Positions 42,795-51,669 of a DNA stretch of 64,000 nt are shown here, piece after piece. Both the position numbers and the translations under genes were made by a program. The first letter of the stretch is position 1. Each line of letters starts with the position of its first letter. Source of the DNA: Pedobacter sp. MC2016-05 (lineage in GTDB: Bacteria > Bacteroidota > Bacteroidia > Sphingobacteriales > Sphingobacteriaceae); contig NZ_JAPIVT010000005.1 in assembly GCF_026239735.1 (NCBI RefSeq), positions 1-64,000 on the forward strand. The letters run 5' to 3'. The notes under the pieces were generated by a model, which had not been told where the DNA came from, ran no database searches, and saw nothing but the letters and a program-made list of their open reading frames with translations.

Positions 42795-44702
42795 TTAAAT
42801 GAGGCTGTTGGTAAACTTCATTTTTATTCCGCTTTGAAAATTTAAGATGGTCTTAAATATTTCGATTAAAGTAACTTTTTCAATTTTTGTTAAATTATTA
42901 ATTTCAATGAGGTTGTTTGGCGACCTATTTTCTTTGATGATTTGGTTCGCCTGGTTTTTTAGCCGCAAACCCATCAAGTAATAATAAGACTGTGTCAACT
43001 CATTGAATTGGCTTTGGCTAAAAATGCCTAAGTCTTTCAAAGCCCTCAGGCGTTCACCTGTGTTTTCCTTTTGGAAAATTCTATTCTGAAGCGCATAAAC
43101 CCTTACCAAATCCACAATCGGTGTCATAGCTGTTTTAATATCGAATACCTCTCTGCTCTCTATCTTTTGTGTTTTTATATTTCTGAAATAGGTTAAAGGA
43201 GGTTCGTAAAGCAGCGCATTCTTGGCCAGGTAAACATAAAATTTTTCAATGGGTTTCTTCAACTCGTCGTCAACAAAATGACGTAGATCATCCATAATTT
43301 CAGCGTTGCCATATATTGCCCGGCAATCGAAAAAAGCCGCGAACTTAACCGCTGCTTCCGGTAATGCTTCTTCTATCCAGTTTTTATAATTGTATTTCCA
43401 GTGTGATAAGGAATGCGTCCAATTGGGATTTGTAGCCATGTAATCGCCATCGCAATACACAAAACCTACATAATTTAATTTATCGGAGACCTGAGTGGCA
43501 AAATCGAGGAAATAGCTCCTAACCATTGCCCTTTGATCTTCAGGAGTGTCTTCATAAATAATAGCATTATCCTGATCTGTTTTTAATGAAAGCTCCTTTC
43601 TACCCTCACTTCCAAGCACCATAAATACAAATTTGGCAGGGGGTGGACCAAGTTTACGAATCACATCTTCTATAATTTTATTCGAAATCGTGTCGGCAAT
43701 GGTGGTAACCACTTCATTCACAATCTCGGCATGCACCCCACGGTCGAGTAGTTGTGCTACAATGGAAGGTACTTTTTGCCATTTTGCTTTCAACTCTTCA
43801 TTGCTTGTGGCGCTCTTTACCGATTGAATAAATACTAAAGGGGATTTTGTTTGCTCACTCAACAGCCTGTTTCTACTCAAAAAACCGATGAATTTAACCT
43901 CGTCTTCTATCAGTAGATACCGCGACTTACTGCTAAACATGAGTAATATAGCTTCGTAAACATAGGCGTTGGTGGAGATGCTGATGATTTTATCATCCAT
44001 AACATTGCTGATAGGTAGCTTCGGATCTATTAAACCAGCAATTACCCGATCCCGTAGTGTAATATCTGTTACGAAACCTACATATTGCTCCTGCTCATCC
44101 CTTACAAAGAGACAGCTCGTTTTATTCTCCGCCATTTTAATTGCAGCTTCGAAAATTGGGGTGTTTTTATTACAATAGATGATTTGCCTGTAGCCAATGC
44201 TTCTTATTTTCGAAGAATAAAGCTGATCAACAACTAAATAATTATCTTCAAGTGATCCATTGGTCTTGTAAAAATGAGCGTATTCATCATCAAGCATTCT
44301 CTTGCCAAAATCATTTGCAAAAAAATCGAAGAACTCCTCATATTCTGCACAAATCGCTTTGAAAATTTTTCTTGGTAATAGAAGAGCCTTTGTACCCACC
44401 TGTGCCACAACTGTTTTAATAGGCTTCCTTTTATTGAACAAGATCGAAATTCCCCCACAAGTAGTTCCTGGTCCATATATTTCTACCTTGCGTTTTGCTT
44501 GCTGACTATCTAAGAAAAAAGTTTCAAAACTTCCTTCTACGATGATATGGACCCCTTTAACCTTATGATTTCCCACATCGAATAGCCTGGTGTTTTCATG
44601 GAAGTCGACTTCCTCTACCAGAATGGCTAATTCTTCTAAAACTTGATCGGGCAGCACACTGTAGGGAAGGGTAGCGGCCAGAAAATCAATTTTTTCGTTC
44701 AT
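42795..44702 (-). CDS. cNMP-binding / CBS / DUF294 nucleotidyltransferase-like protein
   Basis: The 635-residue protein has four parts in order. These are a cyclic-nucleotide-binding-like domain (about 15-135), two CBS domains (about 165-290), a DUF294 nucleotidyltransferase-like domain with GSEGRKELSLKTDQDNAIIYED (about 365-385), and a DUF294 C-terminal helical domain. The GSxGR...D-x-D pattern is that of GlnD-type uridylyltransferases, so it may modify a protein or nucleotide in response to an adenosine ligand. It is paired with a DEDD exonuclease three bases upstream, a conserved pairing. Confidence 0.87.
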   Translation of the reverse strand: MNEKIDFLAATLPYSVLPDQVLEELAILVEEVDFHENTRLFDVGNHKVKGVHIIVEGSFETFFLDSQQAKRKVEIYGPGTTCGGISILFNKRKPIKTVVAQVGTKALLLPRKIFKAICAEYEEFFDFFANDFGKRMLDDEYAHFYKTNGSLEDNYLVVDQLYSSKIRSIGYRQIIYCNKNTPIFEAAIKMAENKTSCLFVRDEQEQYVGFVTDITLRDRVIAGLIDPKLPISNVMDDKIISISTNAYVYEAILLMFSSKSRYLLIEDEVKFIGFLSRNRLLSEQTKSPLVFIQSVKSATSNEELKAKWQKVPSIVAQLLDRGVHAEIVNEVVTTIADTISNKIIEDVIRKLGPPPAKFVFMVLGSEGRKELSLKTDQDNAIIYEDTPEDQRAMVRSYFLDFATQVSDKLNYVGFVYCDGDYMATNPNWTHSLSHWKYNYKNWIEEALPEAAVKFAAFFDCRAIYGNAEIMDDLRHFVDDELKKPIEKFYVYLAKNALLYEPPLTYFRNIKTQKIESREVFDIKTAMTPIVDLVRVYALQNRIFQKENTGERLRALKDLGIFSQSQFNELTQSYYYLMGLRLKNQANQIIKENRSPNNLIEINNLTKIEKVTLIEIFKTILNFQSGIKMKFTNSLI

Positions 44703-44705
44703 GAA

Positions 44706-45377
44706 TTATAACGGGAATAGGCGATTTATAAAATTACGGGATTTTTCAGTTTTTTGTTCGTTTGCTTTTAACAAATTATCAGATTGTTTTCTTATCGCAT
44801 CATGATCAACCATTCCGGTTTTCAGAAGATGAAAAAATATTTTTGAAGTATTTAATGTATCTGCCAGTGCGTTATGGTAATCTTCAGGTGCCTCATCAAA
44901 CAGCTCTTCGTAAAACTCATTCAATTTAAGCAGTTCTACAGAAGGGTTTCTAACATAAGGCCTGCTTGCACTCATGGTACAAAAGAAATCGATACCATTG
45001 AAGATATCATTTAATCCCAGGCGGGAAAACTCCACATTGATCATATGGAAATCGAACTCGATAAAGTGACCAATTACCAAGGGTTTATATTGGTCAATAT
45101 CTTTTTTAAATTCCATCATTACTTTTAATCCTGAAGCGCCATTAGCTTCTAAAAAATCATGAGTAATGTGATGGATTTTCTGCGAAGCTACATCTAAAGC
45201 AATGTCGGGATTTTTAATGTAATGGTTTTTCCTCTGAATTTCGATATAATGTTCATCGTAAATGATCCAGGCGATTTGGATGATATGAGGCCAGTTGTTC
45301 TCCTGAGTATAGGAAGCTTTCCAGTTTTTCGGCAGGCCTGAAGTTTCGGTATCAACAATGAGAAAATAATTTTGCAC
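44706..45377 (-). CDS. DEDD 3'-5' exonuclease (DnaQ-like)
   Basis: The 223-residue protein has the exonuclease motifs ExoI (LIVDTETSGLPKNW), ExoII (VIGHFIEFDFHMINVEFSRL) and ExoIII (YHNALADTLNTSKIFF), matching the DnaQ proofreading fold. Its start is GTG at 45377; no in-frame ATG precedes it. It probably forms an operon with the DUF294 gene downstream (three-base gap). The pairing recalls the DUF294-DnaQ pairs of other phyla, linked by inference to nucleotide signalling or repair. Confidence 0.87.
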   Translation of the reverse strand: MQNYFLIVDTETSGLPKNWKASYTQENNWPHIIQIAWIIYDEHYIEIQRKNHYIKNPDIALDVASQKIHHITHDFLEANGASGLKVMMEFKKDIDQYKPLVIGHFIEFDFHMINVEFSRLGLNDIFNGIDFFCTMSASRPYVRNPSVELLKLNEFYEELFDEAPEDYHNALADTLNTSKIFFHLLKTGMVDHDAIRKQSDNLLKANEQKTEKSRNFINRLFPL

Positions 45378-45449
45378 AGGCTTATACTTGATTAGTTCGA
45401 TACCAAATATAGGAATTTATCCTAAGCCTAAATCCTGTCTTGAAGCCAC

Positions 45450-45527
45450 GTTGTAGGCAGAAACTAATAAATTCGGTGAATCTAATTTCTATAAAAGGAG
45501 ATTTAGTTGAACTGTTGTTGCCTCAAC
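45450..45527. ncRNA. Structured intergenic element (possible leader or small RNA)
   Basis: GTTG-T-AGGCA (45450-45459) pairs with TGCCTCAAC (45519-45527), closing a domain. Inside are AACTAA/TTAGTT (45462-45467 with 45503-45508) and ATCT/AGAT (45480-45483 with 45499-45502), all nested. A strong AAAAGGAG (45493-45500) precedes a TTG-initiated 23-codon frame (45507-45578, plus strand) whose first residues after the start are Asn-Cys-Cys-Cys. Neither strand has a downstream gene that explains a plus-strand leader. Low certainty. Confidence 0.3.
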
Positions 45528-45534
45528 TTATTAA

Positions 45535-45562
45535 GAAAAAATCATCACCGCTTTTACAGTGA
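45535..45562 (-). terminator. Terminator of the glp operon
   Basis: On the minus strand TCACTG and CGGTGA pair (one G-U) around TAAAAG, followed by TGATTTTTTC. It lies 11 bases after the glpF stop. Confidence 0.7.
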
Positions 45563-45572
45563 AGATTCTATT

Positions 45573-46304
45573 TTATAAGTTTAGAGATAAATAAAGCAAA
45601 GCAGCTAAAGTTGCTCCAATGATTGGACCGGCAATTGGAACCCAGCTGTAGGCCCAGTCGCTTGTGCCTTTTCCTTTCATAGGAATGAGCGCATGAACGA
45701 TCCGGGGACCTAAATCTCTAATGGGGTTAATTGCATAACCCGTTGTACCTCCGAGTGCAAGGCCAATTACCCAAACTAAAAATGCAACTGGAATTGCACC
45801 TAACGAACCTAAGCCAATGGGTGTTTTATCACTGCCCATCTCGGCATTTGTAAAGTAGAAAATCACGAAAATGAGAACAAATGTTCCTATAATTTCTGAG
45901 AATAGGTTTGATTTTAGATTCCTTATTGCCGGTGCCGTTGCAAATGGGGCAGCTTTTAATCCCTTATCTTCAGTAGCATCAAAATGATCTTTATACATTA
46001 CCCAAACTAAAAAAGAGCCAACAATAGCGCCACAAAGCTGGGCCAAAATATAATATGGAACTTTAACCCAATTAAATTTTTGGGCAATGGCTAAGGCAAT
46101 AGTTACCGCTGGATTTAAATGTGCCCCGCTGAAGGGTGCCGCGATAACCACCCCTACAAATACAGCCAATGCCCAGGCTGTGGTAATTACAATCCAGCCG
46201 CTGTTATTTCCTTTTGTGCCGTTGAGCACAACATTTGCCACTACGCCATTTCCAAGTAGAATCAGCAACGCTGTGCCAATAAACTCTGCAACAAATTCTG
46301 TCAT
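45573..46304 (-). CDS. glpF: Glycerol uptake facilitator (MIP channel)
   Basis: The 243-residue aquaglyceroporin has six membrane helices and two half-helix loops. The first has the classical NPA (AHLNPAVTIALA). The second reads GYAINPIRDLGPRI, with Ile in place of the usual Ala but with the Asp of glycerol channels. It passes glycerol across the inner membrane. It is the last gene of glpD-glpK-glpF, 38 bases after glpK, and the operon context confirms glycerol as substrate. Confidence 0.95.
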   Translation of the reverse strand: MTEFVAEFIGTALLILLGNGVVANVVLNGTKGNNSGWIVITTAWALAVFVGVVIAAPFSGAHLNPAVTIALAIAQKFNWVKVPYYILAQLCGAIVGSFLVWVMYKDHFDATEDKGLKAAPFATAPAIRNLKSNLFSEIIGTFVLIFVIFYFTNAEMGSDKTPIGLGSLGAIPVAFLVWVIGLALGGTTGYAINPIRDLGPRIVHALIPMKGKGTSDWAYSWVPIAGPIIGATLAALLYLSLNL

Positions 46305-46342
46305 GATGAATATTTGGTTAAATATTTTTGATACAATTAAAA

Positions 46343-47833
46343 TTAGTCAACGGCATTTGCTTTCGCTGCTTTTATTGCTCTGTTCCATCCCTTAATTCGA
46401 GCCGCGTTGTCAACCCCATCTTCGGCAACAAAAGTTTTATCTACTTTCCACTGAGATCGAATCTGATCTACACTATCCCAAAAACCTGTAGCTAAACCAG
46501 CTAAATAAGCTGCACCTAATGCGGTAACCTCTGTAACCTGAGGCCTTATCACTTTACAATTTAGTAAATCGGCCTGAAACTGCATCAATAAATTATTCGC
46601 TGTGGCGCCACCATCTACACGAAGTTCGGCGATATTTACATCTGCATCAGCCTCCATTGCCTTTAGTACATCCATCGTTTGATAAGCAATACTTTCTAAG
46701 GCTGCTCTTGCGATATGCGATTTATTGGTGCCTCGGGTGAGACCTGTTATTGTTCCTCTGGCATGTTGATCCCAATGTGGCGCCCCTAAACCCGCAAATG
46801 CAGGCACTACGTAAACCCCATCGGTATCTTTTACTTTTTGGGCAAGCGTCTCTACATCGGCAGATTTGGAAATTAGGCCCATTTCATCTCTGAGCCACTG
46901 TACCACTGCACCGCCAATAAAAATACTGCCTTCTAATGCATAATGCACCTCATCATTGATCTTCCAGGCGATGGTAGTTAACAGATTATTTGAAGAGAGT
47001 TTGGCCTCGGTACCAATGTTCATGAGCATGAAACATCCTGTGCCATAAGTGTTTTTTACCATCCCGATTTCGGTACACATTTGCCCAAATAATGCCGACT
47101 GCTGGTCGCCGGCAATACCTGCGATGGGTATTTTAGCGGCAAGAATTCTTCCGGCCGTTTCACCATAAACTTCGCTCGATGATTTTACTTCTGGCAACAT
47201 GCCTTTGGGAATACCGAATAAGTCAAGCAGTTCATCATCCCATGCCAGGGTATGGATATTGTAAATCATCGTTCTGGAAGCATTGGTGACATCAGTTACA
47301 TGTTTTTCTCCTGCTGTCAGCTTCCATATAAGCCAGGAATCAATTGTACCGAACGCTAATTTTCCCGCTTCAGCTTTTTCTTTAGCCCCCTTAACGTTCT
47401 CTAAAATCCATTTTGCTTTGGTGGCTGAAAAGTACGAGTCGATAATTAAGCCTGTCTTTTCTTGTATTTTTTCGGACAAGCCTTGTGCTTTAATTTCATC
47501 ACAATAAGTGGAAGTTCTTCTATCTTGCCAAACAATAGCATTATATATGGGCTGGCCGGTTTCCCGATCCCAAACGACAGTTGTTTCTCTCTGGTTGGTA
47601 ATTCCGATTGAATCGATATCGGTTGCCGATAATCCGGCTTTTACGATTACCTCAGCTGCTACCGATAGCTGAGTCGACCAGATTTCCAATGGATCATGTT
47701 CTACCCATCCAGCCTGGGGATATATTTGTGTAAATTCGCGTTGGGCTATGGCAACAATTTCGCCATTATGATTAAAAATGATGGCTCTTGAACTTGTGGT
47801 TCCTTGATCAAGAGACATGATAAACTTGCTCAT
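46343..47833 (-). CDS. glpK: Glycerol kinase
   Basis: GlpK phosphorylates glycerol to glycerol 3-phosphate. The 496-residue FGGY-family kinase begins [19 protein letters not shown]. It has [30 protein letters not shown], the ATPase region [15 protein letters not shown] and the FGGY signature region [21 protein letters not shown]. Complete. It lies 22 bases after glpD in the same operon. Confidence 0.97.
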   Translation of the reverse strand: MSKFIMSLDQGTTSSRAIIFNHNGEIVAIAQREFTQIYPQAGWVEHDPLEIWSTQLSVAAEVIVKAGLSATDIDSIGITNQRETTVVWDRETGQPIYNAIVWQDRRTSTYCDEIKAQGLSEKIQEKTGLIIDSYFSATKAKWILENVKGAKEKAEAGKLAFGTIDSWLIWKLTAGEKHVTDVTNASRTMIYNIHTLAWDDELLDLFGIPKGMLPEVKSSSEVYGETAGRILAAKIPIAGIAGDQQSALFGQMCTEIGMVKNTYGTGCFMLMNIGTEAKLSSNNLLTTIAWKINDEVHYALEGSIFIGGAVVQWLRDEMGLISKSADVETLAQKVKDTDGVYVVPAFAGLGAPHWDQHARGTITGLTRGTNKSHIARAALESIAYQTMDVLKAMEADADVNIAELRVDGGATANNLLMQFQADLLNCKVIRPQVTEVTALGAAYLAGLATGFWDSVDQIRSQWKVDKTFVAEDGVDNAARIKGWNRAIKAAKANAVD

Positions 47834-47855
47834 AATTATATTTGGTTAGGTTTTA

Positions 47856-49448
47856 TTAGGTTAAGGCTTTCTCAATTTGCGTTGAGTCAATGTGGTAAAT
47901 ATAGCCGTCGGCTAATTTATTAAAATTATCTACTTGATCGTTTTCCCAACTAATTTGTTGCTTAAGTTCTTTAGCTAGGAGTGAGGCTACTTTTGGTGCC
48001 ATCTCTTTAGCCGCGTTCGCATCAATAAACAGTATTCGTAATCTTCTACTTAGAATATCCTCAACGGTTTCTGCCATTTCATTTCTGGCCGACCAAACTA
48101 CTTCTGCAAGTAGGTACGGAAAATTTGGGTGAAGTTTGTGATTTAATTCTGGATCTTGTTGCGCTAAATTTTCGATATTCTGACGATCGGTACCATAAAT
48201 ATCCAAATGATGATCTCCAGCTATTTCAGTACTGCCATGAATTTTTAACTCTTTGGTAATGCATGGTTTTGCGTTTAAGCCAGCATGAGTAATGGCTAAA
48301 TCGACCGTTTCTTCTGCCATGCGGCGGTAAGTGGTCCACTTGCCGCCGGTAATAGTAATTAATCCTTTGGCAGATACCATTAATTTATGATCACGACTGA
48401 TCTCTTTTGTGCTATTTCCATCCCCATTTGTTGGTGCAGCTAGAGGCCGTAAGCCAGAGAAAACACTTAAAATGTCTTTTTCCAAAGGTTTTCTTTTGAA
48501 ATAAGTGGCTGCTGTAGCCATTATAAAATCTACTTCTTCTTTTAATGCCCTTGGTTCCAAACTGTGCTCATCTAAGGGTGTGTCGGTTGTGCCAACCAAT
48601 AAATGTTGGTGCCATGGAACAGCGAAGAGAACCCTGCCATCTGATGTTTTTGGTATCATTAACGCTGATTCGCTATTTAAAAAGCTTTTATCAAATACCA
48701 CGTGAACACCTTGACTGGGGCGCACCAATTTTTTAGATTGAGGATTATTCATTTGCAAGATATCATCAACAAACACTCCTGTAGCATTTATAATTACTTT
48801 CGCATACTGTTTCGATGTTTCGCCAGTAAGTGCATCCTTAATTTCGATACCGTTCACTTCATTGTTGGCATTTTTTAATAAGGCAGTAACTTTCGTATAG
48901 TTACATAATGTAGCGCCATTTTCAATGGCTGTTTGTGCAATGTTAATGGCTAGGCGGGCATCATCAAATTTGCCATCATAGTATCTGATGCTGCCTTTTA
49001 AACCTTTTTCTTTAATACCTGGCATCAAAGCTAAAGTTTGACTTTTACTAAAGAATTTTGATTTTCCAAAACTGAAATTTCCAGCAAGCCAGTCGTAAAG
49101 GGTCAAACCTATTAAATATTTCGCTACAGAAAACCAATCGTAACAAGGAATTAAAAATTCCTCTTTGTTAACCAAATGATTGGCGTTTTTTTGTAAATAA
49201 CCTCGTTCGCGTAAGGCATGTTTCACCAATCCAATATCACCCTGAGCCAGATACCTCACGCCGCCATGTACAAGTTTGGTACTGCGGCTAGATGTGCCTT
49301 TAGCATAGTCTGATTGTTCAACCAATAAAGTTTTTAACCCTCTGGTAGTCGCATCTAATGCTGTGCCTAATCCAGTTGCACCACCACCAATAATGATGAT
49401 ATCCCAAGTATAATTATTTGGTAAAAGATGATGATGAAGTCTTTTCAT
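47856..49448 (-). CDS. glpD: Aerobic glycerol-3-phosphate dehydrogenase
   Basis: GlpD is a membrane-associated FAD enzyme that oxidises glycerol 3-phosphate to dihydroxyacetone phosphate and passes electrons to quinone. The 530-residue protein has the FAD motif IIIGGGATGLGTALDATTRG, the TSSRSTKLVHGGVRYLAQGD box, and LVGTTDTPLDEHSLEPRA typical of the family. The C-terminal DAO_C domain is present. It is the first gene of the operon and diverges from the GlpR-type regulator. Confidence 0.96.
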   Translation of the reverse strand: MKRLHHHLLPNNYTWDIIIIGGGATGLGTALDATTRGLKTLLVEQSDYAKGTSSRSTKLVHGGVRYLAQGDIGLVKHALRERGYLQKNANHLVNKEEFLIPCYDWFSVAKYLIGLTLYDWLAGNFSFGKSKFFSKSQTLALMPGIKEKGLKGSIRYYDGKFDDARLAINIAQTAIENGATLCNYTKVTALLKNANNEVNGIEIKDALTGETSKQYAKVIINATGVFVDDILQMNNPQSKKLVRPSQGVHVVFDKSFLNSESALMIPKTSDGRVLFAVPWHQHLLVGTTDTPLDEHSLEPRALKEEVDFIMATAATYFKRKPLEKDILSVFSGLRPLAAPTNGDGNSTKEISRDHKLMVSAKGLITITGGKWTTYRRMAEETVDLAITHAGLNAKPCITKELKIHGSTEIAGDHHLDIYGTDRQNIENLAQQDPELNHKLHPNFPYLLAEVVWSARNEMAETVEDILSRRLRILFIDANAAKEMAPKVASLLAKELKQQISWENDQVDNFNKLADGYIYHIDSTQIEKALT

Positions 49449-49539
49449 TTATTTTTAAAAAATAATAAAACGAAACAATACGCAATTATAAGTAATCATT
49501 ATCGAAATAATATAATATCCGTGTTAAAAAAATATTAAT

Positions 49540-49558
49540 TATCTGACCGAATCAGATA
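49540..49558. promoter_or_regulatory. Candidate GlpR operator
   Basis: TATCTGA (49540-49546) and TCAGATA (49552-49558) are a perfect 7-bp inverted repeat around CCGAA. The site lies between glpD and the DeoR-type repressor gene, near the expected -33 region of the repressor promoter. It is the only clear palindrome in this divergent gap. Confidence 0.5.
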
Positions 49559-49606
49559 TGAGAAATTTATTTGCTAATTTGCAGCATAAATAAATGATTA
49601 GATTTT

Positions 49607-50371
49607 ATGATGAATTTAGCTGAAAGGCACCAATTTATTTTGAATCGCCTGCAGAGAGACCAATATATTAATGTGGTGGATTTATGTAAGGAATTGAAAG
49701 TATCATCTGTAACAATTAGAAAGGATTTAAAACTCCTTGAGGATAAAACACTACTTTTTAGAACCCATGGGGGGGCGACAATAAATAATCCATATACAGT
49801 AGATCGGCCAGTAAACGAAAAAGAGAAAATACAGTCGACGGAAAAGAATAAAATTGGGTTAGCGGCTGTTTCACTATTAAATGAGAACGATTCTATTGTA
49901 ATCGCCTCTGGCACTACGGTATTCTACTTCGCCAAAAATATTCCTTCAGGTACAAACTTAACGGTTGTTACTTCTGCACTAAACGTAGCTTTAGAATTAA
50001 TGAGAGAACCTAGTATTGAGGTGATTCAGCTGGGCGGTTTGCTAAGGAAAAGTTCATCATCTGTTATGGGATCTTACGCTGAGCAGGTTTTAGGCGATTT
50101 TTATTTTAACAAGTTATTTTTAGGGGTAGATGGCATTGATTTAGATTTCGGTTTAACCACTACGAATGCTATGGAAGCGCACCTCAATCGCAAAATGATT
50201 AGCGCATCGCAAAAAACAATAGTATTAGCAGATTCAACTAAATTTGGGAAAAGAGGTTTTGGAAAGATTTGTGGCTTAGACGAAATTGATCATATTATCA
50301 CTGATAAGGGAATTTCTGAGCAAATTGTAAAACATTTAGAAAGTTTAGGTGTTACTGTTACTATTGTATAG
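49607..50371 (+). CDS. glpR: DeoR/GlpR-family transcriptional repressor
   Basis: The 254-residue protein has the DeoR winged helix (RHQFILNRLQRDQYINVVDLCKELKVSSVTIRKDLKLLEDKTLLFRTHGGA begins at residue 7) and the sugar-phosphate sensor domain with IASGTTVFYFAKNI and KTIVLADSTKFGKRGF. Divergent placement next to glpDKF makes glycerol 3-phosphate the likely inducer. Local control through the palindrome at 49540-49558 is inferred. The gene symbol rests on context. Confidence 0.88.
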   Translation: MMNLAERHQFILNRLQRDQYINVVDLCKELKVSSVTIRKDLKLLEDKTLLFRTHGGATINNPYTVDRPVNEKEKIQSTEKNKIGLAAVSLLNENDSIVIASGTTVFYFAKNIPSGTNLTVVTSALNVALELMREPSIEVIQLGGLLRKSSSSVMGSYAEQVLGDFYFNKLFLGVDGIDLDFGLTTTNAMEAHLNRKMISASQKTIVLADSTKFGKRGFGKICGLDEIDHIITDKGISEQIVKHLESLGVTVTIV

Positions 50372-50410
50372 TTTATACTTACGAACGAACCAAAACGATA
50401 TAATTTGAAT

Positions 50411-50803
50411 ATGGAAACTAAACGAATACACATTTTAGAAGACGATCAAGAAATAAGAAATGTAATTGAAATCTTATTAAAGGAAGAAGGTTTTGAATTA
50501 CAATTATCATCAACATTTGCCGAATTAAAAAAGAATATCCAGGATGCCATGCCTGATCTTTTTCTGTTAGATGTGATGCTACCAGATGGAAATGGTGCAG
50601 AAATTTGCGAAGATTTAAAAACTGATATTTTTACGAAACACATTCCGATAATTGTAATGTCTGCACAAAACAATAGCGAACAAAAAGCTATTGCTGCTTT
50701 TGCAAATGATTACATCAGTAAACCATTTGATATTGATGACGTTTTAGAGCGTATTAATAAACAATTGAAAATTAGTTCGGAGAAAAGCGCTAGTAAAGCA
50801 TAA
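50411..50803 (+). CDS. Single-domain response regulator
   Basis: The 130-residue protein is a stand-alone receiver. It shows the acidic pair (HILEDDQEIR), the phospho-acceptor Asp in LFLLDVMLPDGNG, the Thr/Ser switch in IIVMSAQNNS and the Lys in YISKPFDIDD. No output domain is present, so it acts by protein contact. No histidine kinase is adjacent. The ATG at 50411 is chosen over a TTG two codons earlier. A terminator follows. Confidence 0.9.
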   Translation: METKRIHILEDDQEIRNVIEILLKEEGFELQLSSTFAELKKNIQDAMPDLFLLDVMLPDGNGAEICEDLKTDIFTKHIPIIVMSAQNNSEQKAIAAFANDYISKPFDIDDVLERINKQLKISSEKSASKA

Positions 50804-50828
50804 TTATTAGGGCATTTGAAACATAAAG

Positions 50829-50849
50829 AGAGGCATTGCCTCTTTTTTT
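50829..50849 (+). terminator. Intrinsic terminator after the response regulator
   Basis: AGAGGC and GCCTCT pair around a three-base loop and are followed by a T-tract. Confidence 0.75.
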
Positions 50850-50977
50850 ATGCGCTAATTTTCAACTTTTGTAAGTTTATTTTTTTGAGTTACCCAAAAT
50901 TTGATTAATTTGCTTGCTCTAAATCGTCCTGATTGTTAATCTAGTTTAAGTATTTTTTAAAATTTAAATTAACAGCA

Positions 50978-51403
50978 ATGAGTGTCGACGTTGGTCAGGT
51001 TCTTGAGCGTGTAGTACGCAGAGATAGTATGGGAATTAGTGAGCTTTCCCGAAAGTTAAACGTAAGTAGAAGAACCATTTACAATTGGTTCGATCAAAAA
51101 AGTCTAAATCCAGAAATTCTATTGAAGGTTGGCCATGTAATAGGTCACGATTTTTCTAAAGAGTTACCCGAAGCTTTTTCGAATAGCAGTCATCGACCTC
51201 ACAATCCTTACCATCATCCAAATCAAAATAATCCCACCAATGGCGATAGTAAGTCTGTTTACTTCTGGATGGATAAGTACATTAAGCTATTGGAAAAATA
51301 CAATGAACTTCTTGGTCAGCTGTCGGATGAGAAAAAGGGTACAGAAACTAGTCAGGATCGCTTAATTTCACGTGATTTTAAGTCGTCTACTATTCTTTCC
51401 TAG
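50978..51403 (+). CDS. Helix-turn-helix DNA-binding protein
   Basis: The 141-residue protein has an N-terminal helix-turn-helix (ISELSRKLNVSRRTIYNWFDQKSLNPEIL, about residues 19-47). After that come VGHVIGHDFSKELPEAF, a His/Asn/Pro-rich linker and a C-terminal coiled segment (YFWMDKYIKLLEKYNELLGQL). This layout is frequent in Bacteroidota regulators of unknown target. It is a single gene 174 bases after the receiver gene; a link between them is speculative. Confidence 0.75.
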   Translation: MSVDVGQVLERVVRRDSMGISELSRKLNVSRRTIYNWFDQKSLNPEILLKVGHVIGHDFSKELPEAFSNSSHRPHNPYHHPNQNNPTNGDSKSVYFWMDKYIKLLEKYNELLGQLSDEKKGTETSQDRLISRDFKSSTILS

Positions 51404-51669
51404 CTAACAATCATTAGTATTGAAGGGAACAATTTATCTTTTTCATTGTCGTGGAAACTAGAAAATCGAAAACCCTCGCGAAATTCATAAGGTTTTAATT
51501 GTAACATCCAATTGATTTAACCTATTTATTGTCTGCAGAGGAAATTCATCGCAAAACTAAACGTAAAAAATTTTTGTTAGGTTTTAGAGTGTTAATCAGC
51601 TCTTTGCCAAAAGGTATTGATCATTAAGATATTTCATTACTTAGTATAGGAACAGTTTCTAGACCCTCA

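Noticed and set aside
45450..45527. Cobalamin or SAM riboswitch
   Set aside because: The GGTGAATC and GCCACG fragments look suggestive, but the conserved cores and junctions of these riboswitches are absent.
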